Assembly: GCF_001262605.1 (NCBI RefSeq)
Contig: NZ_LGTC01000001.1
Span: forward strand, 5,590,001 to 5,654,000
Length of the DNA stretch: 64,000 nt
DNA from: Pseudobacteroides cellulosolvens ATCC 35603 = DSM 2933
GTDB taxonomy: Bacteria > Bacillota > Clostridia > Acetivibrionales > DSM-2933
Direction of reading: 5' to 3'
Below, piece by piece: positions 18,794 through 27,559 of the stretch. Both the position numbers and the translations under genes were made by a program. Position 1 is the stretch's first letter; each line of letters opens with the position of its first letter. The notes beneath the pieces were generated by a model. The model made no database searches and was not told the DNA's origin. It was given only the letters and a program-made list of their open reading frames with translations.

Positions 18794-18823
18794 TTGATGA
18801 AATAGCTGATTTATTATTATAAT
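18794..18823 (+). promoter_or_regulatory. Candidate sigma-A promoter for the LRAT-domain gene
   Basis: TTGATG (18794-18799) and TATAAT (18818-18823) are separated by 18 bp. They lie about 60 bp before the start codon at 18882, which has GGGAGGT upstream. Confidence 0.45.
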
Positions 18824-18881
18824 TGTTATAGCTGCTTGTTTACAATTACTATTCAAAAATTATTAGGGAGGTAGGAATCAA

Positions 18882-19610
18882 ATGATTAAAAAGGATTTTA
18901 TTAAAGGTCTAATCAGCGGAGCACTTTTGACATGTCTAATAACAACAGCTGTATTTGCAACTGACATTCAAAAAAATGTTACTGCTGCATACAAAAACAT
19001 TAAAATATTTATCAACGGAACTGAGATAGCTCCCGCAGATGCCAACGGAAAACCCGTTGAGCCCTTTATAGTTGATGGAACTATTTATCTTCCACTTCGC
19101 TCAGTTGGAAAAGCTTTTGAAAAGAGCGTTAAATGGGATGGAAGCACTTATACTGCTTACCTGGACGAAGTACCCCAAAAAGTAAAAAAGGATCTTGAAC
19201 CAGGTGACATCATAGGCGATCCAAGAAGTCTGGCAGGCTATGATTATGAGCATTACGGAGTTTACATAGGAGACAATAAGGTAATACACTACATGACGCC
19301 TAACAATTCAGGCAAAGCAGCTGATGGTGAAGTTTGTGAAACAACCCTTGATGGCCACTTTGACAAGAGTAAAGTCTTTGTTCTCAAGTTTGACAAAGAA
19401 AAGATTTTCTCCCCTGAGGAAACTGTTAAACGTGCAAAATCACTAATTGGAGAAAAGAATTATAACCTTCTTTCAAACAATTGCGAGCACTTTGCACTTT
19501 GGTGTAAGACAAATATACGCAAATCTTATCAAATAGATAGCCTGACGTCAGATCAGTTAGGCCAGTTAAAAAGTCTTTCTGAAATGATGGGCATTGGCGT
19601 TGGTTTATAA
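18882..19610 (+). CDS. Secreted copper amine oxidase N-domain plus LRAT-fold (NlpC/P60-like) protein
   Basis: The 242-residue protein has an N-terminal signal peptide or anchor (about 1-26, ending V-F-A). Residues 38-95 match the copper amine oxidase-like N domain common in clostridial surface proteins (V-D-G-T-I-Y-L-P-L-R-S-V). Residues 104-210 form an LRAT-type permuted NlpC/P60 fold with His124 (H-Y-G-V-Y-I-G), His136 and Cys201 in N-C-E-H-F. The 12-residue His-His spacing and NCEHF motif equal the catalytic set of lecithin:retinol acyltransferase. A thiol acyltransferase, lipase or hydrolase activity outside the membrane is inferred; the substrate is unknown. It is monocistronic with its own promoter and terminator. 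Confidence 0.85.
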   Translation: MIKKDFIKGLISGALLTCLITTAVFATDIQKNVTAAYKNIKIFINGTEIAPADANGKPVEPFIVDGTIYLPLRSVGKAFEKSVKWDGSTYTAYLDEVPQKVKKDLEPGDIIGDPRSLAGYDYEHYGVYIGDNKVIHYMTPNNSGKAADGEVCETTLDGHFDKSKVFVLKFDKEKIFSPEETVKRAKSLIGEKNYNLLSNNCEHFALWCKTNIRKSYQIDSLTSDQLGQLKSLSEMMGIGVGL

Positions 19611-19671
19611 TATATTACCTTTTATATATGTATGAATTATGGTATAGCAGACGCTACAATTTGTCAAACAT

Positions 19672-19710
19672 AAGAAAATGAACTGATAATCTTACGGTTC
19701 ATTTTCTTTT
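19672..19710. terminator. Bidirectional terminator between the LRAT gene and the che operon end
   Basis: AAGAAAATGAAC (19672-19683) pairs exactly with GTTCATTTTCTT (19697-19708) and is followed by T residues on the plus strand. On the minus strand the hairpin lies 37 bp past the end of the last chemotaxis gene. It serves convergent transcripts. Confidence 0.75.
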
Positions 19711-19746
19711 ATGTATCAATCGTCATACTTAACCATGCATCCGGGT

Positions 19747-20106
19747 TTAAACAAGCTTTGCTATGGCACTCACTATTTTATAATCATCAAATGGTTTTTT
19801 CAAAAATATATCTACCCCGACATCCTTGGCTTGGGAGATTATCTCATCATCCCCCATCGCTGTAAGCATAATAATTCTTGCTGCAGGATGCTTTTCCTTA
19901 ATCCTTTTTGTTGCTTCAATCCCATCCATTATGGGCATTGTAACATCCATAAAAACAAGATCAGGCATAAGGTTCATATACATATCAACACCCTCACTGC
20001 CGTTTTTTGCATCACCGCAGACCTCATACCCATTATTTTCAAGTGTCTTCCTTAACAAATTATGAATCATAGGCGAGTCATCCACCAAAAGAATTCTTTT
20101 TATCAT
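19747..20106 (-). CDS. cheY: CheY-like single-domain response regulator
   Basis: The 119-residue protein is a complete receiver domain and nothing more. The acidic pair is V-D-D-S near residues 8-10, the phosphoacceptor Asp lies in L-V-F-M-D-V-T-M-P, and the conserved Thr (L-T-A) and Lys (K-K-P-F) are present. It is the last gene of the chemotaxis operon, 14 bp after cheX, with an AGGAGG site. It is the second stand-alone receiver in the operon. It could drive the flagellar motor or serve as a phosphate sink; the sequence cannot tell which. Confidence 0.9.
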   Translation of the reverse strand: MIKRILLVDDSPMIHNLLRKTLENNGYEVCGDAKNGSEGVDMYMNLMPDLVFMDVTMPIMDGIEATKRIKEKHPAARIIMLTAMGDDEIISQAKDVGVDIFLKKPFDDYKIVSAIAKLV

Positions 20107-20120
20107 AAAATAATCCTCCT

Positions 20121-20594
20121 CTAGAAGTAGAATATTCCAATACCAAGAACTACATCTTCACAACCAATTGTATATTCATATCTTTCAATGTGTTTTTTTA
20201 CCGTTATTCTTATATTATCTCCTGTTACAGCAAAAGGAGATGATAAATTAAATTTCTTATCACTATCTAAAAGCTTAATCTTTGCAATACCTGCAGCCAT
20301 ATTAACCAACTCTGAAATGCCATCTGATAGTTCCTCTTCGGATAGGTGGTCAGCATCCTCACCCACCATAAAAGATATAAGATTTAAGGCCGTTTTCCTT
20401 GAGACACTTACAACAAAGAGAGCATTCCTTTCACCGGATAAGATCATGGCACCCGATATATCGGTAGATTTAATTTCACAATCTTTACTGGTTTCACATA
20501 CACAAAAGCCTGTCATTTTTTCAACTGCCTCACATAATGCCTCTACAAAGCAATGGTGCAACACAGTCATGCTGGTTTTAGCTTCTGCCCTCAT
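20121..20594 (-). CDS. cheX: CheX-like chemotaxis phosphatase
   Basis: The protein has about 157 residues and belongs to the CheC/CheX/FliY phosphatase superfamily. The signature E-L-V-N-M-A-A-G-I-A-K supplies the Glu and Asn that position water for CheY-P hydrolysis. Only one such helix is evident, as in CheX. It should dephosphorylate one of the two CheY proteins encoded on either side. The ATG at 20594 overlaps the stop of the upstream cheY in TAATG and has AGGGGG upstream. This is a better start than the in-frame ATG at 20618, which would run far into cheY. Confidence 0.85.
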   Translation of the reverse strand: MRAEAKTSMTVLHHCFVEALCEAVEKMTGFCVCETSKDCEIKSTDISGAMILSGERNALFVVSVSRKTALNLISFMVGEDADHLSEEELSDGISELVNMAAGIAKIKLLDSDKKFNLSSPFAVTGDNIRITVKKHIERYEYTIGCEDVVLGIGIFYF

Positions 20595-20971
20595 TATATG
20601 GCCCCCTTTCCCATACATTCTAATATCCTCTTAATAAGATCCTCCATTGCAAAGGGTTTGGTCATATAATGGGCAGCACCAGCCTTTACAGCCATTACTA
20701 TATTTTCCTTCTGCCCTTCGGTAGTAACCATCATAACAGGTATATTTTTATATTTTGGGGTGGACTTAATCTTTTGAAGCAGTTCATAGCCATTCATTCC
20801 AGGCATATTCCAGTCAAGCAGAATCAAGTCTATCTGTCCATCAAACTTTTCAAGGATTTCCAAGGCTTCCAAACCACTTTCAGCTTCCTCCAGTTCATAT
20901 TCCAGTACCCCAGATGCAGCCCTTATAATTTTGCGTACAACACTGGAGTCATCCACTGTCATCATTCTCAT
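20594..20971 (-). CDS. cheY: CheY-like chemotaxis response regulator
   Basis: The 125-residue receiver domain has M-T-V-D-D-S near the N-terminus. The phosphoacceptor is in D-L-I-L-L-D-W-N-M-P-G, followed by Thr in M-V-T-T-E-G and Lys in M-T-K-P-F. It resembles motile-bacterium CheY more closely (D-W-N-M-P-x-M-N-G) than the terminal operon copy does. Its ATG overlaps the cheR stop by 4 bp and its stop overlaps the cheX start by 1 bp, so the three are translationally coupled. It is the probable phosphorylated output to the flagellar switch. Confidence 0.9.
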   Translation of the reverse strand: MRMMTVDDSSVVRKIIRAASGVLEYELEEAESGLEALEILEKFDGQIDLILLDWNMPGMNGYELLQKIKSTPKYKNIPVMMVTTEGQKENIVMAVKAGAAHYMTKPFAMEDLIKRILECMGKGAI

Positions 20972-21825
20972 AACCGCTGCTCCCTTCTTCTATAGTATAC
21001 TGCATTATCAACATGCATCATTTCAAAGTACTTGTCAGTTTTATCATAAAGCTCTGATGAACCAAGAAATAACATTCCATCATTTTCCATAACTCCATAA
21101 AGTTTAGAAAAGACGCTTTCTTTAAGGCTGTCTGAAAAATAGATAAGGACATATCTGCAAAACACAATATCAAACTTCCCTAATAGCAGATAATTATTTT
21201 GCAAATTAAACTGCTGAAATTTCACATGGGATTTTATCCTGTTATCAATTTCCCATACAGTTCCCTCTTTTTTAAAATACCTGTCCCTTATAACCGGATC
21301 AAGTCCTCTCATTACCGAAATAGCATCATATCTTCCGTTACGTGCCATATCAATAACCGTATGTGATATGTCAGTCGCCAGAATTTCAAAATTTGAAAGG
21401 GTTACATCATTTATACCATTCCTAGCAAGCCATGAATCAATGCACATGGCAGTTGAGTATGCTTCTTGCCCTGTCGATGCTGCAGCACTCCATAACCTTA
21501 TTTTTCTCCGCTGACCCTTCCTCAGCATCTCAACAAAACGAGGGAGAAGGACCTTTTCCAACATAAGCCATGGTGCTTTATCCCGAAACCATAGGGTTTC
21601 ATTAGTTGTAATGGCATCAATAACTCTTTCAGCCAGGCTCAGATCATTTGCCCTCATTATCAGGTTGTACAATTCCTCAAAGCTGGTTAGACCGGAATCC
21701 ACCAAGAGTCTGTATAACCTGGTTTCTATCAGGTATGACTTACCCTCTGAAATTTCAATTCCGCACTTGTCCTCAATATATTTTTTAAAAAGCTTGAACT
21801 CATTATCAGTTAGAGTCGCATTCAA
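20968..21825 (-). CDS. cheR: CheR chemotaxis protein methyltransferase
   Basis: The 285-residue protein has the CheR layout. A helical N-terminal domain is followed by a SAM-dependent core with I-R-L-W-S-A-A-A-S-T-G-Q-E-A-Y-S, then I-L-A-T-D-I-S and F-D-I-V-F-C-R-Y-V-L-I-Y-F. It methylates glutamates of the MCPs encoded upstream for adaptation. The annotated start is a TTG at 21825 with GGGAG about 10 nt before it; no better ATG is available. It lies 6 bp after cheB. Confidence 0.92.
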   Translation of the reverse strand: MNATLTDNEFKLFKKYIEDKCGIEISEGKSYLIETRLYRLLVDSGLTSFEELYNLIMRANDLSLAERVIDAITTNETLWFRDKAPWLMLEKVLLPRFVEMLRKGQRRKIRLWSAAASTGQEAYSTAMCIDSWLARNGINDVTLSNFEILATDISHTVIDMARNGRYDAISVMRGLDPVIRDRYFKKEGTVWEIDNRIKSHVKFQQFNLQNNYLLLGKFDIVFCRYVLIYFSDSLKESVFSKLYGVMENDGMLFLGSSELYDKTDKYFEMMHVDNAVYYRRREQRL

Positions 21826-21831
21826 CCAGAA

Positions 21832-22917
21832 TCAGCTCCCATGCTCAGAAATTCTAACTATTCTTTCTGCTATTCTATCAATATCCAGCACCTCGTCAGA
21901 AAGACCTGCTTCCTTAATACTCCTTGGCATGCCATAGACAACGCAGCTTTCCTCACTCTGTGTTATACAGTAGCAAAGACATTTTTGCTTCAATTCCCTC
22001 ACTCCTTCAAGCCCATCACTGCCCATTCCCGTCAGTATGACTGTCAATATCCTTGCCCCTTGATACTCCTTGGCAACCGACTTGAATAAAACATCTGCCG
22101 CCGGTCGAACTCCATTAACATAGCTTCCTGAGGTAATACATATCTTTTTTACAGCCTCACTTCCTTTGGCAATTTCCATATGGTATCCCCCAGGTGCTAG
22201 TATTGCCTGACCTGCTCTGATACCATCCCCATCTTTACCTTCAATAAATTTCATTTCACTCTTTTTATCTAAAGATTCAGCCAATACCCTTGTAAAATCA
22301 GGAGGCATATGCTGCACAATTAGCATGGGCTTATAAAAGTTCCTGCCAAACCCATTAAATATCCTCTCAAGTGCAGAAGGTCCGCCTGTCGATGAAGCTA
22401 CCAACACCATATCCACGCCATTAATTCCTATCTTCCCATGGTTTATAGTATTTACAGGCGTAACGGTTGACTCAGTTTTTGCAGTTTTTGCAGCTCCTGC
22501 CCTTTTAACCTGAATCTGAGTAAATAACCCTTTCAGAAATCTGGCTACAATCTCCATATTTTTTTCATAATCCTGTTCAAGGGGCTTTATAATAAAGTCC
22601 AAAGCACCGCATCCAAGGGCTTCTATGGTAGTTTTGGCATTTTTTCCTCCAGTACTGCTGACCATTATCACATGAGTTTCCGGCCATCTTTCACTAATTA
22701 TTTTCAGAGTTTGGATACCATCAAGCTCAGGCATGTTCACATCCATAATTACAACATCGTATTTGCCATGTTGGAGCCTTTCAATTGCCAGAGTCCCGTT
22801 TGATGCAGTGTGTTCAGCCAAAGCCAGTCCCGTTTTTTCAACAGCCATGGATAATATCTTCCTGTAAACTGCAGAATCATCAACTACCAAGACCTTGAGT
22901 ATATCCAATATTACCAT
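21832..22917 (-). CDS. cheB: CheB chemotaxis protein-glutamate methylesterase
   Basis: The 361-residue protein has an N-terminal receiver (V-V-D-D-S-A, V-V-I-M-D-V-N-M-P, Lys in I-I-K-P-L) joined to a C-terminal methylesterase. The esterase has the catalytic Ser in A-S-S-T-G-G-P, the His in I-V-Q-H-M-P-P and the Asp in L-T-G-M-G-S-D-G. It removes methyl groups from MCPs when phosphorylated by CheA. The ATG at 22917 abuts the AGAGGA site, so the in-frame TTG at 22908 may be the true start. That would shorten the protein by three residues only. It lies 7 bp after the first MCP gene. Confidence 0.93.
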   Translation of the reverse strand: MVILDILKVLVVDDSAVYRKILSMAVEKTGLALAEHTASNGTLAIERLQHGKYDVVIMDVNMPELDGIQTLKIISERWPETHVIMVSSTGGKNAKTTIEALGCGALDFIIKPLEQDYEKNMEIVARFLKGLFTQIQVKRAGAAKTAKTESTVTPVNTINHGKIGINGVDMVLVASSTGGPSALERIFNGFGRNFYKPMLIVQHMPPDFTRVLAESLDKKSEMKFIEGKDGDGIRAGQAILAPGGYHMEIAKGSEAVKKICITSGSYVNGVRPAADVLFKSVAKEYQGARILTVILTGMGSDGLEGVRELKQKCLCYCITQSEESCVVYGMPRSIKEAGLSDEVLDIDRIAERIVRISEHGS

Positions 22918-22924
22918 TCCTCTC

Positions 22925-24997
22925 TCAATTTACATTCTGTATTTTAAACTGTCCGACCAGCTCCTCCAGTTTTCCAGCTATTTCTGTAAGGCCTTTTGCT
23001 GAATTGTTGGTTTTAATTGCACCGTCTGAAATATCATTTGATGAACTACTAATTTCCTGAACATTTTTAGCAATATTTACAGCTTCCTTTGAAAAAGCCT
23101 GCGTGTCCTTGCTTAGATCAATTATACTTACAGATACCCGTTCTGTATTCATGGCAACATCCGTTGATGCTTTAGAAAGTTCAGAAGCAGACTTGGCAAT
23201 TTCCAAGACCCTGTTACTTGATTCTTCAACATTTCTTGCGACATTTTGGGATTTTCCTTCAACTTCGAAAATTTGGCGAGTTATAAAAGCTACTTTTTCC
23301 GCAGAACGTGAAGCTGCATTGGAAATCTCACTTGTAACAGCACTCTGTTCTGTGACTGCTGTTGCAATGGTACCGGTTATACCGGTTATTTCACTAATTA
23401 CAGCAGTAATAGCTGCTACAGCATTTACAGCATCATTCATATTTGCCTGCATACTTTCTATCTGTGCACCAATTTCCTCCGTAGCTTCAGCAGTTTGTTT
23501 TGCAAGGTCTTTGACCTCATTTGCAACCACCGCAAAACCTTTTCCTGCTTCACCAGCTCCTGCTGCTTCAATTGCTGCATTCAGTGCCAACATATTTGTC
23601 TGGTCTGCAATATCATTAATAACCTGTATAACTTTACCTATTTGCCTTGAGGATTCAGTAAGCTTTGATATGATATGATTTGTGTCCCTTGCCTTAATAC
23701 CTGCATCCGATGCAATATCCATGGATTTTTCACAACTTTTGCTTACCTCTGTTAATGATATATTAATTTCCTTTACAGATGTAACAACATTATCAACTGA
23801 TGTTGTTACATCTCTTGCTGAATCTGATACCATGCTTATGTTATTTGTTATACCGCTCACTAAATCGCTAACTTCTTTTACTCCCGATGAAACCTGTTCT
23901 GAAGCTAATGCAAGATTTCTTATTGTTCCACTCATCTCCTCGACAGCTGAGGCCACCATGCTTATATTTGAGACTGTATTATCAAGGGTTTGGGATGTAT
24001 GTAACATTCCTGAAGATATTTCGTCTACTGATGTACTTGCAATCTGAGTTTTTGAGCTTGTTTTTTCACTGCTGTCGGCCATATCCTGTGCTATAATTGA
24101 AAAGCTTCCGGCTGAACTATTTAAACTATTTGCTGTTTCGCCTATCTTCTTTATAGCATCAGATGTTTTCTCCATAAGCATATTAAAGGATCTTGCCAGA
24201 TCCCCCAGCTCATCCCTGGAATCAATGCTGCTTCTAACCAAAAGATTACCTTTTTCAGCTTCACTCATATTCTGCCTTATCATGAGGATTCTGTTAACCA
24301 ACTGTGACGATATGTAAAGTGCAAGGCCTATAGATAATAAAGTTATCAATACCGTCACAATAATTGTCATCATATTGGAGCCGTTTTTTGTAGACTTTGC
24401 GGCTTCTCCTGCAAGTGATATATCTCCTTGTACATCCGATATAATATCCTCCAACTGCCTCAACATAGTTGTAAAATTTACATATAATACTTTGAACTGT
24501 GCAAACATCTTGTCATCCAGAGCTGTTATCTTTGCATCATTTAAACTTACCCCCTGGGAGTATAGTTTGGACTTTTCTTCAAATATGGCATTGAAGGTAT
24601 CAAAGCCTTTCCTCCAGGTAACTGCCCCGGCATAATAATTATCCCATAACTTCTTTTCTACTTCATCCCTATTGACACTTTCATTAAAATCCTTAAGAGC
24701 CTTATCCCATTCTTCCATACCGCTCTTCATAAGTGCTTCATGGGACTTTCTCAAATTATCGTCTGCAAATATCCTCCTGTTTAATAAGCCCCTTAAAGCT
24801 AATCCCATAGTTTTCTGAGAATCAGACAATCTGCTGAGGTTATCAATCTTTGGTATTTGCTCAGTGGAGATATAACTTGATTTTGTCCAAATACTATTCA
24901 TTCCTAATATTCCTGTTAACGCCACAATCAGTGTCATAGCTACAATAATGCCAAAAGCTGCCATAAGCTTCCATCTGACCCTAAGATTCTTAAACAT
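22925..24997 (-). CDS. Methyl-accepting chemotaxis protein (MCP)
   Basis: The 690-residue membrane receptor has TM1 at about 10-32, a 4-helix-bundle-like extracellular sensor (about 35-205), TM2 (about 208-232), HAMP (about 233-285) and a long cytoplasmic signalling coiled coil. The tip is A-A-I-E-A-A-G-A-G-E-A-G-K-G-F-A-V-V-A. The ligand is unknown. It is a close paralogue of the next MCP in the cytoplasmic half but divergent in the sensor, suggesting duplication followed by sensor change. GGGGGAAG precedes the ATG. Confidence 0.93.
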   Translation of the reverse strand: MFKNLRVRWKLMAAFGIIVAMTLIVALTGILGMNSIWTKSSYISTEQIPKIDNLSRLSDSQKTMGLALRGLLNRRIFADDNLRKSHEALMKSGMEEWDKALKDFNESVNRDEVEKKLWDNYYAGAVTWRKGFDTFNAIFEEKSKLYSQGVSLNDAKITALDDKMFAQFKVLYVNFTTMLRQLEDIISDVQGDISLAGEAAKSTKNGSNMMTIIVTVLITLLSIGLALYISSQLVNRILMIRQNMSEAEKGNLLVRSSIDSRDELGDLARSFNMLMEKTSDAIKKIGETANSLNSSAGSFSIIAQDMADSSEKTSSKTQIASTSVDEISSGMLHTSQTLDNTVSNISMVASAVEEMSGTIRNLALASEQVSSGVKEVSDLVSGITNNISMVSDSARDVTTSVDNVVTSVKEINISLTEVSKSCEKSMDIASDAGIKARDTNHIISKLTESSRQIGKVIQVINDIADQTNMLALNAAIEAAGAGEAGKGFAVVANEVKDLAKQTAEATEEIGAQIESMQANMNDAVNAVAAITAVISEITGITGTIATAVTEQSAVTSEISNAASRSAEKVAFITRQIFEVEGKSQNVARNVEESSNRVLEIAKSASELSKASTDVAMNTERVSVSIIDLSKDTQAFSKEAVNIAKNVQEISSSSNDISDGAIKTNNSAKGLTEIAGKLEELVGQFKIQNVN

Positions 24998-25028
24998 ATA
25001 GACTTCCCCCTGATATATTCTTAATTAC

Positions 25029-27035
25029 CTATACCTTGAACTGCTTTACCAGTTCTTCTAATCTCACAGCCAGGCTTGAAAGGTTTTTGGCTGCATTGCT
25101 TGTTTCAGATGCTCCGTTGTTGACTTTCTCAGAGGAATTGTTGATTTCCTGAACATTTTTGGATATATCTACAGCACTTTTCGTTATCTCATTGGTATTC
25201 CTGCTAATTTCATGAAGGCTTACCGCAGCCCTTTCAGAATTCATTGCAACATCACTAGATGCCTTTGATAACTCTGATGCAGAATGGGCTATCTCTACAA
25301 CTCCTTTGCTTGATTCCTCAACACTCCTTGCTACATTCTTGGAATTGCTGGCAACTTCAGCTATTTCCCTGGATATCATCCCAACCTTTTCCGCCGAACG
25401 CACCGCCGCATTGGATATTTCTCCTGTTGTGGCACTTTGCTCGGTTACTGCCGCTGCAATAGTATTTGTTATTCCAGTTATCTCTCTAATTACCTCAGTT
25501 ATTTCTGCTACAGCACCTACTGCACTATTCATATTAAATTGCATGCTTTCTATCTGGGTACTGATTTCTTCTGTGGCCTCAGATGTCTGCTTCGCAAGCT
25601 CCTTAACCTCATTTGCAACAACAGCAAATCCCTTTCCGGCTTCACCAGCTCCAGCTGCTTCTATGGCAGCATTTAACGCAAGCATATTGGTCTGATCAGC
25701 AATATCATTAATAACCTCGATTATCTTACCAATTTGTTTTGATGATTCATTAAGCTTTTCAATTATACTATTTGTATCCTTGGCCTTTGCTCCTGCATCC
25801 GAGGCAATCTGCATTGACTTAGCACAGTTCCTGCTTACTTCGTTTAGAGAAATGTTTATCTCTTTAACCGCTGTTACAACATTATTCACTGAATCAGAAA
25901 CATCCTTAGTGGAATCCGATACCTTGGTTATACTTCCTGTTATTTCTCCCACCAAGCCACTTACCTGTCCTACCCCTGCCGATACCTGCTCAGATGCCGA
26001 GGCCAGATTTCTTATTGTTCCGCTCATTTCCTCAACGGCAGATGCAATCATACTTATATTGGATGTTGTATTACTAAGGTTTGCCGACGTCTGAGTCATA
26101 CCTGCAGATATCTCTTCAACAGAGGCACTTGCCATTGATGTTTTGGTGCTGGTTACACCGCTGCTATCTGCCATATCTTCTGATATATTTAATAGACTTC
26201 TAGACGAATCGGCCAGCACTTTTGTAGTTTCATCAATTTTTTTGATAGCATCTGAAGTCTTTTTCATAAAGGCATTAAAGGATTTGGACAAATCCCCAAA
26301 TTCGTCATTGGAATCATCCTGGACCAGTACTGTCAAATCACCTTTCTCAGCCACTGCCATAGCTTCCTTGATCTTTTTAATTGAACGGCTTATATAGTTA
26401 CTCATATACATACCAATGGCAACAGCAACAGCCGCACCAATAACTATGAAGATTGACATAATTATTATAGTCATATATGCACTTCTTGTATTAGTATCAG
26501 ATTTATCTTTTGCATCTTTAACTTTCTTGTCCACCATTGCTTCCAATTTTTGCTGAGTTTCCTTGGATGCTTTCCCTGCTTCTCCATTTGCTGAAATGTT
26601 GGCAATAGCTAAACTTTTCATGTTGTTTTTATTTAAGTCAACCACATTATCGTATAAGATAATGTATTGTGCATAGTGCTTTTCGAAATCCTCATACATC
26701 TCCATCATTTCATCACTTAGTATTCTAGCTTTAAATTCTTTCAATAAATTATTTATATTTTCTCTTCGCTGGTTAACATCATTCATAATACTCTGAGCTT
26801 GGCTCTGGTCTGTTGAAAGAATAATATCACGAATAGCAGTTCTGTTCCTATGAAAATCATTTGTTATATTTGCGAGTTCCTGAATAGGCACTGTCATTTT
26901 TTCGTACAATTCGGTATCTGAGTTATCCAACTGCAAAATATTAAAACCTGCAACTGCACTTAATGCCACCATTATCGCAACGATAGCCATAAAGGAACCC
27001 ATCAATTTAGTTCTTACCTTCAAACTCTTCAGCAT
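25029..27035 (-). CDS. Methyl-accepting chemotaxis protein (MCP)
   Basis: The 668-residue receptor has TM1 (about 10-32), a helical periplasm-equivalent sensor (about 35-185, 4HB-like), TM2 (about 187-212), HAMP (about 213-266) and a signalling domain. Its tip has the same G-A-G-E-A-G-K-G-F-A-V-V-A sequence as the adjacent MCP. The final residues L-V-K-Q-F-K-V lack a CheR-tethering pentapeptide (NWETF-like). It lies 31 bp upstream of the 690-residue paralogue. The pair probably forms mixed arrays with CheA and CheW from the same operon. Confidence 0.93.
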   Translation of the reverse strand: MLKSLKVRTKLMGSFMAIVAIMVALSAVAGFNILQLDNSDTELYEKMTVPIQELANITNDFHRNRTAIRDIILSTDQSQAQSIMNDVNQRRENINNLLKEFKARILSDEMMEMYEDFEKHYAQYIILYDNVVDLNKNNMKSLAIANISANGEAGKASKETQQKLEAMVDKKVKDAKDKSDTNTRSAYMTIIIMSIFIVIGAAVAVAIGMYMSNYISRSIKKIKEAMAVAEKGDLTVLVQDDSNDEFGDLSKSFNAFMKKTSDAIKKIDETTKVLADSSRSLLNISEDMADSSGVTSTKTSMASASVEEISAGMTQTSANLSNTTSNISMIASAVEEMSGTIRNLASASEQVSAGVGQVSGLVGEITGSITKVSDSTKDVSDSVNNVVTAVKEINISLNEVSRNCAKSMQIASDAGAKAKDTNSIIEKLNESSKQIGKIIEVINDIADQTNMLALNAAIEAAGAGEAGKGFAVVANEVKELAKQTSEATEEISTQIESMQFNMNSAVGAVAEITEVIREITGITNTIAAAVTEQSATTGEISNAAVRSAEKVGMISREIAEVASNSKNVARSVEESSKGVVEIAHSASELSKASSDVAMNSERAAVSLHEISRNTNEITKSAVDISKNVQEINNSSEKVNNGASETSNAAKNLSSLAVRLEELVKQFKV

Positions 27036-27107
27036 ATTATATACCCCATTTCTTTTCTGCTTTGAATTTTTATTTTTTACATATTTTGCATTTCTAACAA
27101 AAGCTTA

Positions 27108-27545
27108 TCAACTTAATATTAGTTCACTAAAAACAAGATCAGTATCAATTATCCTCAACAAATCATTTTCCAGCCGCACAACATCCTTGATATATTTCTT
27201 CCCCACACTGTCTATATTTGCAGGCGGCGGCTCACACATATCCTCAGTGACATCAATTACGTCACCCGTTCGTTCTATTATAATCCCTCTATAATTTGAA
27301 TTCCCCGACTCTGACTTCAATATAATACAAGTAACCCTGTCAGAATATATGTCATCATTGTAACCGATGATGCCTGCTAAATTAAAAATAGTAACAATCT
27401 GACCTCTCATGTTAAAGATCCCCGCTATGTTCTTCTGAGATCTGGGAACTGCAGTATACTCAATATTCCTGTTAATTTCCTTAACATTATTAATCTCTAT
27501 CCCAAAAAGCTCACCAGAAAGTCTGAAACTTAAAACTTTAAGCAA
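27108..27545 (-). CDS. cheW: CheW coupling protein
   Basis: The 145-residue protein is a single CheW-like SH3-type domain (F-G-I-E-I-N-N-V-K-E-I, N-I-A-G-I-F-N-M-R-G-Q-I-V-T-I-F-N-L). It couples MCPs to CheA. The start codon is a TTG at 27545 with AGGAGG 9 nt upstream. It lies between cheA (14 bp) and the MCP genes (72 bp). Confidence 0.92.
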   Translation of the reverse strand: MLKVLSFRLSGELFGIEINNVKEINRNIEYTAVPRSQKNIAGIFNMRGQIVTIFNLAGIIGYNDDIYSDRVTCIILKSESGNSNYRGIIIERTGDVIDVTEDMCEPPPANIDSVGKKYIKDVVRLENDLLRIIDTDLVFSELILS

Positions 27546-27559
27546 TGAATCTTCCCTCC

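Noticed and set aside
23103..24047. Long plus-strand frames opposite the MCP genes (191 and 121 codons)
   Set aside because: They are antisense shadows of the repetitive Ser/Ala/Val codons in the MCP signalling domain.
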